Below are positions 32,561-45,000 of a DNA stretch of 64,000 nt, in pieces. Source of the stretch: Zoroaster sp. YZ-2022 (taxonomy: Eukaryota > Echinodermata > Asteroidea > Forcipulatida > Zoroasteridae); the NCBI GenBank assembly GCA_029582265.1, contig CM055827.1, positions 5,714,471 to 5,778,470 on the forward strand, read 5' to 3'. The notes beneath the pieces are model-generated. The model did not search any database. It saw nothing but the letters and a program-made list of their open reading frames with translations, and had not been told where the DNA came from. How positions within the stretch are numbered: the stretch's first letter is position 1; each line of letters starts with the position of its first letter. Both the position numbers and the translations under genes were made by a program.

Positions 32561-35500
32561 CTGTTAAAATTTTTAAAAAACAGTCAATGAAAATCCTTGC
32601 TACAATTAAGAACAGGCCTGTGGTTTCTCATGAATTTTTCCTGATTTCAGGACTTTTTACAAATCTCCCTTTGCCTCCAAATATTTTTAAAAGAAGAGAA
32701 GTAGCCTGTATTGTGTCCAAACCTCTTTTTTTTTTGGTGTGGAGAGTCTGTAATTCCTCCAAAATTAAACATCCAGGAGGTTCAGGGGGCTTTGTCCTCT
32801 AGACCAAAGGGAGACCCAGGCCCGCTACCCACAGGAGGTTCAGGGGGCTTGGTCCTCTAGACCAAAGGGAGACCCAGGCCCGCTACCCACAGGAGGTTCA
32901 GGGGGCTTGGTCCTCTAGACCAAAGGGAGACCCAGGCCCGCTACCCACAGGAGGTTCAGGGGGCTTTGTCCTCTAGACCAAAGGGAGACCCAGGCCCGCT
33001 ACCCACAGGAGGTTCAGGGGGCTTGGTCCTCTAGACCAAAGGGAGACCCAGGCCCGCTACCCACAGGAGGTTCAGGGGGCTTGGTCCTCTAGACCAAAGG
33101 GAGACCCAGGCCCGCTACCCACAGGAGGTTCAGGGGGCTTGGTCCTCTAGACCAAAGGGAGACCCAGGCCCGCTACCCACAGGAGGTTCAGGGGGCTTGG
33201 TCCTCTAGACCAAAGGGAGACCCAGGCCCGCTACCCACAGGAGGTTCAGGGGGCTTGGTCCTCTAGACCAAAGGGAGACCCAGGCCCGCTACCCACAGGA
33301 GGTTCAGGGGGCTTTGTCCTCTAGACCAAAGGGAGACCCAGGCCCGCTACCCATTATTCAGGATTTTTTACTTTTATCAAATCACATCCCTGTGAGCATG
33401 ATTGGTGGAGGTTGAGGGAGGGGTGCTTACTGTTTTTCATTATAACTATGGCAGCTCTATTCAACTGAGCTAATCACCTCTATTGGACAGGGTATTCTGT
33501 AAAACAAAACTCCATGAAATGTGTGCTAAAATTGGGAATGGTTGGTGGAGGTTTGGGTGACCACTGATCTGAAGTTAGGGGTAGGGGGTGGTTGATCTTG
33601 CCTATCTCTATACTGACTGAGCTAACCAGCTGCATTGGACAAGGTTACATGTATCTTCAACTGGCCAATCGAAAAGTTGTCAAGCAAACTCCCTTATTGG
33701 CCAATCAAATACAATGAGCAGTTGCGTGTACGCTGCACTCAAAAGAAGTGCAATATTTCACTATTTTTGTCATGAACAACATAACATAAAGCTGAAACTT
33801 TCAATAGGTTGATTTCTGAATGTATATCTTGATTCAAAGAAAGTAAGCATAATAATAATATAATAATAATAATATGGACTTATATAGCACACGTATCCAC
33901 CAAACTGGTGCTCAAGGCGCATTACATTATTACCCCTGCTCATCAGGTGCATAAATCATTCCTGAAACCATCTCAGCTCCCTGGGGAGTATACAGCTCAA
34001 TTGCTGCCATTACAGCGCATATAGGGCTAATCAAACACAACAACCAACTCTGACCTCACAGGTATCTATTTACCCCTGGGTAGACAGAAGCAATTATGGT
34101 AAAGTGTCTTGCTCAAGGACACAAGTACCCCGGTCGTGGTTGGGATTCGAACCCACATTCTGACGACTCGGCCATCAGAACACAAATCCGATGCACTAAA
34201 CCGCTCGACCATGGCACTCCATGCATAGTGTTAATGTTTTTCCATCATTACCAAGCTGTACCTTACCTTCAAACCACATATACAAATTTGCTATAGCCAC
34301 GATGCGTTGCATTATGAGCAATCACGACCGAACGACCAAATAGGTGAACCAGAAATCTAAATCTCAACGTCGATTCCTCAAATAAACTATATTTTTGCAT
34401 ACCATCTGAGATGTTGTCCCAGTAAGGTGAGAGATAGACAAACTCCCCGGACTGGATGAGTTCAAACAATTCCTCCTGGTCACGGTCTAAGCTCCGGAAC
34501 GGTGGGAATCCACACAGTAAGATGTAACAGATCACGCCTGTAGCCCACATGTCAACCTCCAGGCCGTAACCTTGTGTCAGATAAAATGATTCAGAATTAG
34601 AGGTTTAGGTTCAGGATGTACAGCCCATGGTTTTTTACCAACAATTACCCAAAATGTTATGACTGGATTCACCATAATGATAATGATAATGATGATGATA
34701 ATAGACACTTATATTGCACCGGTATCCGCTAAGTTTGACGCTCATGGCGCATGAACATTATTACCCCTGTCATCGGGCCAGTTATATCATTCCTAGAACC
34801 ATCTCAACTCCCTGGGGAGTATGCAGCCCATGCTGCCAAATGTGTAGCGCAACGAGCTTAATCAAACACAATTACCATCTCTGCCCACAAAGGTCCCCAT
34901 TTATACTCCTGGGTGGAGAGAAGCAATTATAAGTTTTAAGTGTCTTGCTCAGGGACACAAGCACCACGATCGCGGCCAGTATTCAAACCCACATTTTGAC
35001 GACTCGGCCATCAGAACACAAGTCTGATGCACTCTACCGTTCGGCCATGGCACCCCATGAATTCATTTCAATACAGATTTACTGTAAAACCATGCTTCTC
35101 ATTACTTTATTGAGAAATGTCAACAGACACAAAAAACCTCAACTACAACTACAAGCATTTAACTTGGAATGACTTTTTGATCAAATTGCCCAACCATATA
35201 TACATAACAGCAAAAGAAACGTCACCCCCTAAATTTTGATAAGTCTGAGAACATGTTTAGCTTATGTGTCCTCAGACGTCATGCATGACGAATTTTGAGG
35301 TCAACCAAATTTGCCACATTGTGTTCGTGTTACACTCCATACTCATAATATTCTTCATTAAACAAATTATATTAATTATAAAATGAAAATAATAAATATT
35401 TTTAGGGGTGACGTTTCTTTTGCTGTTATGTATATATTTTACCTGTTTCTGCAAGTATTTCTGGGGCGACGTACGTCGGTGTCCCACAAACGGTAAAGAT

Positions 35501-38500
35501 GGGTGCTTTCACCTCCATAGCCAGGCCAAAGTCTGCTAGCTTGAGGGTTATGTCTCCTGCAGATGACTTGTTGATCTGGAGGGCAAAAACAATATCAACA
35601 ATTAATTCCCTTAAATAATAATATTTTAATTCCAAAACTTGTTTTGGGTACTTCAAATGAGGAATATTATAAGAATGGGGTGACATGGCCGAGCGGTCTA
35701 GCGCATCGGACTTGTGTTCTGATGGCAGAGTCGTCAGAATGTGGGTTCGAATCCTGGCGGCAACCATGATACTTGGTGTCCTTGAGCTGTACAGTGCTCC
35801 TCTTTACCCAGGAATATAAATGGGTACCTGTGAAGGTAGAGCTTGACATTGTGGTTGAAAAAGCTTCCGATGCGCTACGGTAGCTCGGTGCTGTATACTC
35901 CCCAGGGAGCTGGGAAAGTGTAAGGATTGATATTGGCCCAATGACCAGGGATAATAATGTAAAAAGCGCCTTGTATCCTTTGGCAATGTGGCGCTCTATA
36001 AATCCAGTTATTATTATTATCAATGAGAAATAGTTTCTATATCGAATTTTTTTCTGATGTTATGCATGGATATCAGTCATTTGAAGTGCAAAAAAGTGTC
36101 CAAACTTCTATGATAATAACTGGGTTCCCATAGATAAATCTTTGAGCAGCTGATCCCCGGGGGGGGGGGGTTGGGATGGGGGGTGGGGGGTTACACGTGT
36201 AACTATCCGACACGGATCCGACACGTGTAATTGCTCGATCATTTCACACTACGCTCGAGTCTACACTGGTCACAGCAGAAAGTCCCACAATGCATTGCGA
36301 CACTGCGCTTGCGAGCAACACGCTCGTTGTTTCATAACTACAATAATGCACACGGATCGAAAATCAACCCAGTGACTTTTCACACTACGCTTTCGCGGCG
36401 CTTGCAACACGTGTCGGCGGTCTCAACACGGATTGAAAGCTCTCAACCCACCTCATGAGCAGGGTTAGTTTCGACACGGATCGAGCATCTTACACGGATC
36501 GGCGCCGTGTTACATTTTACAGTGTGAAAAGGTCAGTCAAGATTACACGTGTCTGACCCGTGTCCAACCCGGAGATTTTCTGTAGTGTGAAAAGGCCTTT
36601 TGTTTAAAATGAATTTTTGTGTATTTTTTGTTTTTTAGGGTTTGGTTTTTTATTTAATTGATGTAATCTGATTGCCAGTGTAAAATGTAATAAAATGTAA
36701 TAAAATAAAATAAAATAAAATAAAATAAAATAAACATTACAGAATCTGCCAGTACAAGGTTTTTCTGTAACACTTTTTGGTTTTTATTGGACGAGTGCTT
36801 AACTTCTTGCATGATTACACATTATAATGAAGAGAGAGCCCAAAGAGACTTCTTCATAAAGGTGTTATGCACTATACAGTGTGTATAAGAATAACAATTA
36901 TTGTTATTATCATTCATATTTAAAAAAGCCACCACAAGAATACCATAAATATTTGTTTAAAAATCACTTTTTATCAGAATTCACAATTTAAAGATGTATC
37001 ACCCACATTTTTCGCTTTTTTTTAAATTTCCAACAAAAAATTATTTCAAAATATTTTTTTTTAAAGCTTTTTTCAAAATATTTTTTTTCCAAAAATGTTT
37101 TTTTCATCGGAGCATTGCTATTTTACTTGAGGAAGGGAAAACATGCTTTAAAATGACGCATTTCTCAAAAGAAGCATGGATTTACAGGTACTATGTGTAT
37201 ACCGAAATGAATTTATGGTGGGCTCCGTCATAATTTCATTTTGGCACTTTTGTTACTAACATCTGGGTTTTTTTTTAAATATCTCTTTTCAAAATATTTG
37301 TTTTCCATTCTAAAAGGAAATTACCAATGATCCAATGAAAACAACAATTTCCAGAAATTGCTGGGAAAACATGGAATGTCATGGCCGAGCGGTCTAGTGC
37401 ATTGGACTCAAGTTCTGACATTGTCAGAATGTGGGTTCGAATCCCGGCCTGGCCGGTCTCAACTCTTGTGTCCCTAAGCAAGACACTTAACCATAATTGC
37501 TTTGTCCTCTGGATGGGACTAAGCCATAGGTCTCGTGTACTAGATTATTAAAGTAATGCACGTAAAAGAACCCAGAACACTTATTGTGGAAGAGTAGGGG
37601 GTTTATCCCGGTGTTTCTGGTTCACAGAGCAAGTGCCCTTGTTTACAGGTTTCCTGGGCACCTTTGAAAAAACAGTGTTTCACTGAAAGGTCTCCCTTTA
37701 AAGATAAGGAAAAGGATTTGTACTTCAATAATAACTAAAACTTACTTTGGTATCAATCCTCCCTAGAAATAATTTTGTCTGAGTTGCTGTCATTTTTATT
37801 AAAGTGAAATTATTGCTGATAACTTCATTGGAAAGAGTACTCTTTCCAAGGCTGTTAAAATATTCATGATATTTCAGGATCTGCAAGTTACAATTTTCTC
37901 TATAATCATTTTGTGTTTCCTCTGAACAGTACACTAGCTTCTTGTGTGATCTACATCTAAAAACGTTCTTGGTGAAAAATTGGTACACGTATCAATCATC
38001 TGAAGTGCTTTCATCTTGGAGAAAACTGGAATTGTTATGTTGAATTTACACAAAGTTGCCAGATAGCAACTTTTGTTAATCATCAAAACATTTTTAAAAA
38101 ACCATGTAACCATTCAAGAGCGAGTCCCAACTGCAATGAAACTTTAACAGGTTTAGTTCCTGATGAATTTCTGGGAAAAACTGAATGGTTGAAATGAAAT
38201 TACGTTTTTAAATACCAATGTTGTTATTTCAAATTAAATAAAAATGTGAAAAATAAACACAAATGTGACCCGCTTCATCGAAATGAGGAATGTCCCCCAA
38301 ATTTCACATTTTGAGATATGAATATCAACTTAAAGAGAATTTAATGGGCTTTCCGTTGATGCCAAACATTCTTTTTTTGGTTCATTTCATTCCTGTGTTA
38401 GGATGTGATAAATTGATAATGTAATAATGCAGTCATGCACGTTTTGTGAACTTTGTGAAGTCCATTACACGGAAACATGTGTTGGGGGACATTCCTCATT

Positions 38501-39012
38501 TGGATGGAGCGGGTCACATTAATGTGGCAGTCAAACGTATCTGTAACTGATGGCTAGTGGTGAGTAAAAGTTGATGGGACAATAGTGACAGGGTCTGGTT
38601 ATGGTAACGCTCTCAGGTCCAGAATTATGAAGTACCATAAATGTACGGGTAGTTTTGTTTATTCTCCCTGTTTAAAGGGACAATATCATCAACAGGGCAT
38701 GGATTTGGAGTGCTAGTTTTAGATTAACTCAGTGACTGAAAAAAATACCCCGACCATGGTGCTTGTGTCCTTGAGCAAGACACTTTACCATAATTGCTTC
38801 TCTCCACCCAGGGGTAAATGGGTACCTGTGAGGGCAGAGTTGGTTGTTGTGTTTGATTAGCCCTATATGCGATGTAATGGCAGCAATTGAGCTGTATACT
38901 CCCCAGGGAGCTGAGATGGTTTCAGGAATGATTTATGAGCTTGATGGGCAGGGGTAATAATACAATGCGCCTTGAGCACCAGTTTGGTGGATACGTGCAC
39001 TATATAAGTCCA

Positions 39013-39045
<33 letters not shown>

Positions 39046-42000
39046 GATAAGGTCATATTACCATTGCTGCTGCATAAATGAGCCAGTAATTTTCATTCAC
39101 TGTGTTCATCTTAAACTAGGACACCGATTCCATGCCCTGTTGAAAGTTGCACTCTAATCGTGACAATATTGTCCCTTTAAAGGAGTTCAGGGTGTTACGA
39201 GATATATCTGACCGATATATGAATATATCCGACCATCCATGTGATCCGATTGTCGATTACGATGCATGGAACTTCAACTGCAGAATGTGTTTCACAAACC
39301 ATCAAACTCACGATTGAATCTGGACAAGTGTTACTGTGAATGGCAGATAAAGAATGGCCTTCCAAAAACATTGTTGCGGGATTGATTTTACCACATATCT
39401 GTGTGATTTGACCTTGGATGTATACAAATGTGAAATGTATTGGGGGTGCTGAGAAACACACACCCATTAAGTGAGAATTTTGTTAACAAATTTTTTTTTT
39501 TAAAGCAACAAGGACTCAGCAGTGAAATGACTTACCTTGCGATTGACAAACTTGCCAGCAGAAGAAAAATGAAATGAAATGAAGAAATGAAATGAAGGAA
39601 TGAAATGAAAAGAGATGAACATGAAAATAAACCTGACAGTTTAAACACGTTTAATAAATGAAATAATCAAGTTGCGTGAATCAAACAGGTTGTCAATTTT
39701 TCAAACATTTCATGGAATGTATAAACACCCAAAACAGTTGTCTGAAAGCTCAGTTTAACAGCAATGAGGTGCCCAAATTAATTAATGACAGAACACACAA
39801 TAAATTCATTTTGGGACATATTTACAGTAAAACTATGCTTCTTTGAATTATTTTGAGAGATGTGTCATTTTAAAGCATTTGTTTTCCTTTCCTCAATGTA
39901 AAACAGCAGTGTTCCAATAAAAGAACATTGCTTAAAATTGCCGGTAAAACAGCAAAAAACACGGGCAAAATATCTGAGAGCTTTGTACTTCAATTACTAA
40001 AATAGACACCCCCTTAAATGGGCAGTATTGTCACGATCAACAGGACATGGAAACGGAGTTCTTGTTTTAGATTAACTCAGTGACTGAAAATAATTCCCCA
40101 CAATATGATAAAGTCATATTACCGTTGCGGCTGCATACATGAGCCAGTAATTTTCAGTCACTGTGTTCATCGTAAGCTACATGTTGGGCATCGATTCCAT
40201 GCCCTGTTGAAAGTCTACTCTGATCATGACGATACTGCCCCTTTAACTCGATGAAACATTTAACACTTTTTGCAGCACAAGACACAAGTAGATGAGATTA
40301 AGGGGAGAGAGGATGGGTGGACAACCTTATCTGCTCCGTGCACATGCTGTTGAGGGCGCACTTCATGGAAGCCAATGCATTAGCACATCACTGGTTGACA
40401 ACATGCACCATTGACTCCATTAATTAAGCCTCCTACAATCAGTGCAATTTTTGAAACAACCCATTCAGGCCACTCCAAGCCATTAGCTGTTGCCAGTGGC
40501 CTCCTATGGTTACCCTTCTGTGCACTGTCACACCACTGAGATTGCAGGGTAAAGTGGTCTCCCATTGATACATTGCAGGCCATACTAATATGTTCAAACA
40601 TTTACAGTGGCCTTGGGTGGCACACAGTTGATTTTGTAAGATTACTTGGAAAGGACAGCAGGCTTGTACATGTATGTACTGAAGGTTGCTAAAAAAACAG
40701 AATTTAGTGGATCGGAGTGGCCTCCATGTGTAGGAGGGTTTTAACGTTCTAGTATAGTACGTTCTAGTATAGTACGTTCTAGTATAGTACGTTCTAGTAT
40801 AGTACGTTCTAGTATAGTACGTTCTAGTATAGTACGTTCTAGTATAGTACGTTCTAGTATAGTACGTTCTAGTATAGTACGTTCTAGTATAGTACGTTCT
40901 AGTATAGTACATTGTGTATAGTACATTGTGATTTCGAGAAGTTAATGTTAACTGTGGTTTCCTACATGAAGATTTATATAGGTTGGTGAAATTCTTGCGT
41001 CGGGAGATAAACAATTGATTTAATTTTGCCGTACACCGACGTGTGTATAGCACTGTATACTCAGTGCTTTACGAGTGTCTGTGAAAAAACTACACAGGCG
41101 ACTCGGGCGGGATTCGAACCCACAACCTCCTGCTTACTAGACGTCTGCACTAGTAAGCAGGAGGTCGTGGGTTCGAATCCCGCCCAAGTTGCCTGTGTAG
41201 TTTTTTCACAGACACTCGTAAAGCACTGAGTATACAGTGCTATACACACGTCGGTGTAGGGCAAAATTAAATCAATTACATGAAGATTGTTTCATTTTCT
41301 ATTTCTCATTGTACTACACATGACTATAGTGGGGGGTTCTCACTCGACAAGCTTGTTTTTTCAGGGCGTCCATCACTTTATCATCATTGCTGCTCTCCAA
41401 TTATGTTATATTAATAATTAACCCTCCTACTTTTGGTGCCTTTTTCAGACAAGTTGATGCACCATTTGAAACCATTCGTTTTGTGAAACACACCAAGGTG
41501 AAGTGTATCCACCATTCAAAACCATTTGAATGATTTATAAGCCACTGTGTAGTACATTCACCATTTGAAACCATTCGGCTATGGAAACACACCAAGGTGT
41601 AGTGTATCCACCATTCAAAAACCATTTGAATGGATTTGAATGGTAGTAAAGCTTGCTACCAACACTTTTCAAATGGTATCACCATGTGTGTACAAAACCA
41701 ATGGCCATTTTTCAAAGTGGAAATTTTGAATGATTTCAAATGGTCTATCAGTAGGAGGGTTAAATAATGTTCAATGTTGTGATAAAGTGAAATAAATATT
41801 GAAATGAATTGAAGAGTTTTTTCACTGGATATGAAGTACATGTACTTGCACAGAGCAGATAACATTACCTCGCTGTGACAAAGGCTTAGCTACAGGTAAA
41901 GGGATTGCTTGAACAATCACGTTACTTCTTTGAAACTACAGGTGTACTAAGTGGAGCATGCAGTAGGCATGTGCAAACATATGACCTTTTCTCAAGAAGG

Positions 42001-45000
42001 TCAATTCTGAATTTCCTTCAACTTACCAGGAGGTTCTCTGGTTTGAGATCCCGATGAACAATATTGAAACTGTGGAGGTAAGCGAGGGCACTAGCCATGT
42101 CGCTGATGATGATTGCTGCATCTGCCTCGGTGAACTTAACGCTCTCTGTGATGGCATCAAACAGGTCGCCGCCCCTGATGTATTCCATCACCAAATAGAT
42201 GTTCTCGTCCGTCTCATGCTCCTCAAATAGCTTGGCAATGTTCGGATGGTTGATGTTCTTCATGATCCCGATTTCGTTCTCGATCATGTGCTCTTTCCCA
42301 CGGAGTTTGGACTTGTCGACAATCTTCATTGCAAATTCTTGGTCTGTGTTCTTCAACGTTGCTTCGTGGACGTCGGCAAAATTGCCATCCCCGATTTTGG
42401 GCCCGATGGTGTACCTCTTGAGGATCGAGTCCTTTTGGATGATTTCCCGAGGTTCAGATGTAAAATTGTGTTTGTTCTCCTTCTTCTCCTTGTCATTTGT
42501 AGCTTTTTTGTCATCCTCAAGATTGTGAAATTCCTGTTCATCGTAACTGATTTCTTCACTGGGCATGCTATCGGAGTCACCATTAAGAGAAGGCCTCATT
42601 CCTTCGTCGTGAATTTGTCCATTATCCGCTAGTTCCACTGTATCATCACCGTATCCTAATGCAGCTTCCAATTCTGATAACCTCTTACCATCGTCTTCCT
42701 CAAACCTTTTCTTCTTCTCTTCCCGTCTCCTCTCTGCCTCTTCCTCTTCTCGTCTCCTCTCTGCCTCCTGTTCTTCCCTTCTCTTCCGATCTTCCTCTTC
42801 TTTCTTTTTAAGTCCCTCCTCCTTTGCCTTCAACTCTGCCTCTTTCTTGGCGATAGCCTTAAGTCGTTCTTTCTCCGATTTCATCTTCTTATCTTCAGCC
42901 AACTGTTTCTCCAAGTCTGCTTCCCTCTTCTTGAGTTCCTCTTCTTTCCGTCTCAACTCTTCTTCCTTTTTCCGATGCCCCTCTTCTCTCTCCATTTCAT
43001 CCTTAATCTTTTTCTCCACATCTTGGTCCTCTTTATATGTCTTCTCGGTTTCTTTGGTTTTTCTCTCAGATTTCTTTGGTGGCCCTATAATCAAGTTCTC
43101 TCCCCTGTCATCATCCTCCAAACCACTGTCACTCTTACTGTCCCTTCCTTTTGTTCGCCATCTGTTCCCCTTGATGTAGGGATTATTGGGAAAGTTCTCG
43201 GCATAGATTTCGGCGATCTCATCTCGAGTCAGTGGATGTTTGGATGCGGATGCGATAAAAGCATCGTCTTGATTCCTAAAGAAATCCGCCACCCCTTTGA
43301 CTTCCTTGCCGCTGATTGTGAACAGCTTCCTGATCCTATGATTCTTGTATTTGGGAAGTCCAAAGGCATCGGAAACGTCTTGGACCAGCTGCTCAAAGGA
43401 CTGAACGCTACGTTTGTTGAGTAAGAGGGACACAGTCTGGTAGGGTTTGGCTCCCGCCTTGACAATCTTACAGAGTTTCGGTTTGGAGGGGCTGAGGTCT
43501 GGATAAAGGACCCCAGTGGACTTGGACACGGGGTCCCTCTCCCTGTGCAACAGGGGCGGCCTATTGACCCCCGAGAATGAGAAGGACACGGGCCCGCTGC
43601 CTCCCTTCTTAAGAGACTCTGGACCACCCACCGGGCTCCTTGCATAGGCTGCTGCATATTTGCCTGTACTTGGGTAGGAGTAACTCAAGTGGCCGTACAG
43701 ATCACTCTGAAGCTGGCTGTGTTTGCCTGTAGAAGAATATGAAGAAAGACAAAAATATTACAGGCCTCCCAGTGCCTAATCTACCAAATATAGGTTTTTA
43801 AAATAGGTTTTTTAAGCAAAATATTATAAGTTTACCAAATGCCAAAATATAGGATTTTATAGGTTATTTCCTGTGATTATGCAGTGTTACAATGTAAGTA
43901 ACATGTTTTTGGTAAATTTCCTACCTTCAGAGTACTTTTTGCAACAAAGTACATTACCCCATACCCTGTCTGGCAGAAAACCTAAGAGCGGTACACATGT
44001 TACAGTTCGGCTACTGTTTTGACTTCATCTCTTTATACTTAGGAAGCAATTTTTCTTCAAAGCCATGAGGATTTTATGAGGAAGTTGAAAATGTGTTTTT
44101 TGGAGGAAATAAAGGTTTCCATTTTAAAATATACATTTTATAGGTTTCGCTGGGAGGCCTGATATTAATTTTATAATTATTTTACTTAAAGTCACTTAAC
44201 ACTATTAGTAATTTGTAAGGTTTTCAAAACAACATTATTTGGTTTTATGCAGACGGTGGAATCTAACATCCCTTCAAATGTTCAAGGTGCTATCGTTTTA
44301 GTAAAATGCGTGAAATAATTCCCAAAATGAATTTATGTTTTCTACATTGGAAATGTAGGTAGGTACAGTACAACAACAACCCTAACCACCTCAAATCCTG
44401 CAAAATCCTCCAAGGGGCAATTTTTGGGAAAGATTCAGCACTTTCAGAAACTGGTACTTTCACCTCTTCAAATGGGACAAAATTACTACCTGCCAAGAAG
44501 TACAGGCCATAAGTGCTGAATATGAAAGATCAATGAAAATGCATGGTGCATTTTGAAGAGAAGGGCATGTTTCCAAAAGTGCACTGATGGATTTTGGAGG
44601 ATTCAGGAAGGTTCCTAGCCAGAATACCTAGGGGGTTAGGGTTAATATTTGGGAACATTCCTACATATTAACTCTGTGTATCGTTCTAATAGCCTGTGAA
44701 AGTCTTGTCACAGTAGGTGCTCATTTCTATTCTCCCTTTGGTCTAGAGGACAAAGCCCCCTGAACCTCCTTGGATGTTTAATTTTGGAGGATTTACAGAC
44801 TCTCCATATCCCTACAAACAAGAAACCAGAGGTTTGGACAAAATACAGGCTACTTCTTTCTTTACCTTTACCTTACCTTTACCTTTACTCCTTTTTCCAA
44901 GAAAGTTTTGAGGCAAAGGGAGATTTGTAAAAATCCTGAAATCAGGAAAAATCCTGAGAAATCACAGGCCTGGTTATACCACCCAGTGAATTCCTGTGTT

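Larger units (their letters stand above)
32561..34402 (-). other. DCLK intron 4
   Basis: It contains an AGGCCTGTGATTT element whose middle is expanded into ten 58-bp units (32613-33392) and a minus-oriented SINE (33850-34221). The rest (33400-33840) is unremarkable AT-rich intron with a TTGGCCAATC-type patch near 33665. Confidence 0.7.
35576..42026 (-). other. DCLK intron 2 (6.5 kb)
   Basis: It holds SINEs (35677-36020, 37373-37735, 38747-39044), a CACGTG-rich patch (36180-36600), AT microsatellites (36684-36736; GAAAT at 39568-39612), the TGTGACCCGC MITE (38264-38518), TTAAAGGGACA elements (38672-39180, 40014-40246), a 15-bp minisatellite (40744-40925), a large palindrome (41013-41277) and a TTAACCCTCCTAC element (41418-41763). 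No additional exon was needed to keep the frame. Confidence 0.65.

Noticed and set aside
32290..32802. 170-codon + strand open frame
   Set aside because: It is antisense to DCLK exon 5 and then runs into a dispersed element.
35677..35765. Possible tRNA-Leu gene
   Set aside because: The A and B boxes are good, but the anticodon arm is altered, the acceptor stem does not pair, and a full SINE body with an (ATT)n tail follows.
40439..41053. Long minus-strand open frame with repeated RTYYT
   Set aside because: It is produced by the 15-bp minisatellite at 40744-40925, whose period is a multiple of three, so no frame has stops. There is no coding character outside the array.
41026..41264. Matching open frames on both strands ([15 protein letters not shown]...)
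   Set aside because: They are the two arms of one palindrome and contain tRNA B-box sequence. This is a repeat, not a gene pair.
42199..43657. Open frames of 76-149 codons overlapping the large DCLK exon
   Set aside because: They are shadows of the real minus-strand frame, which carries two recognisable domains.
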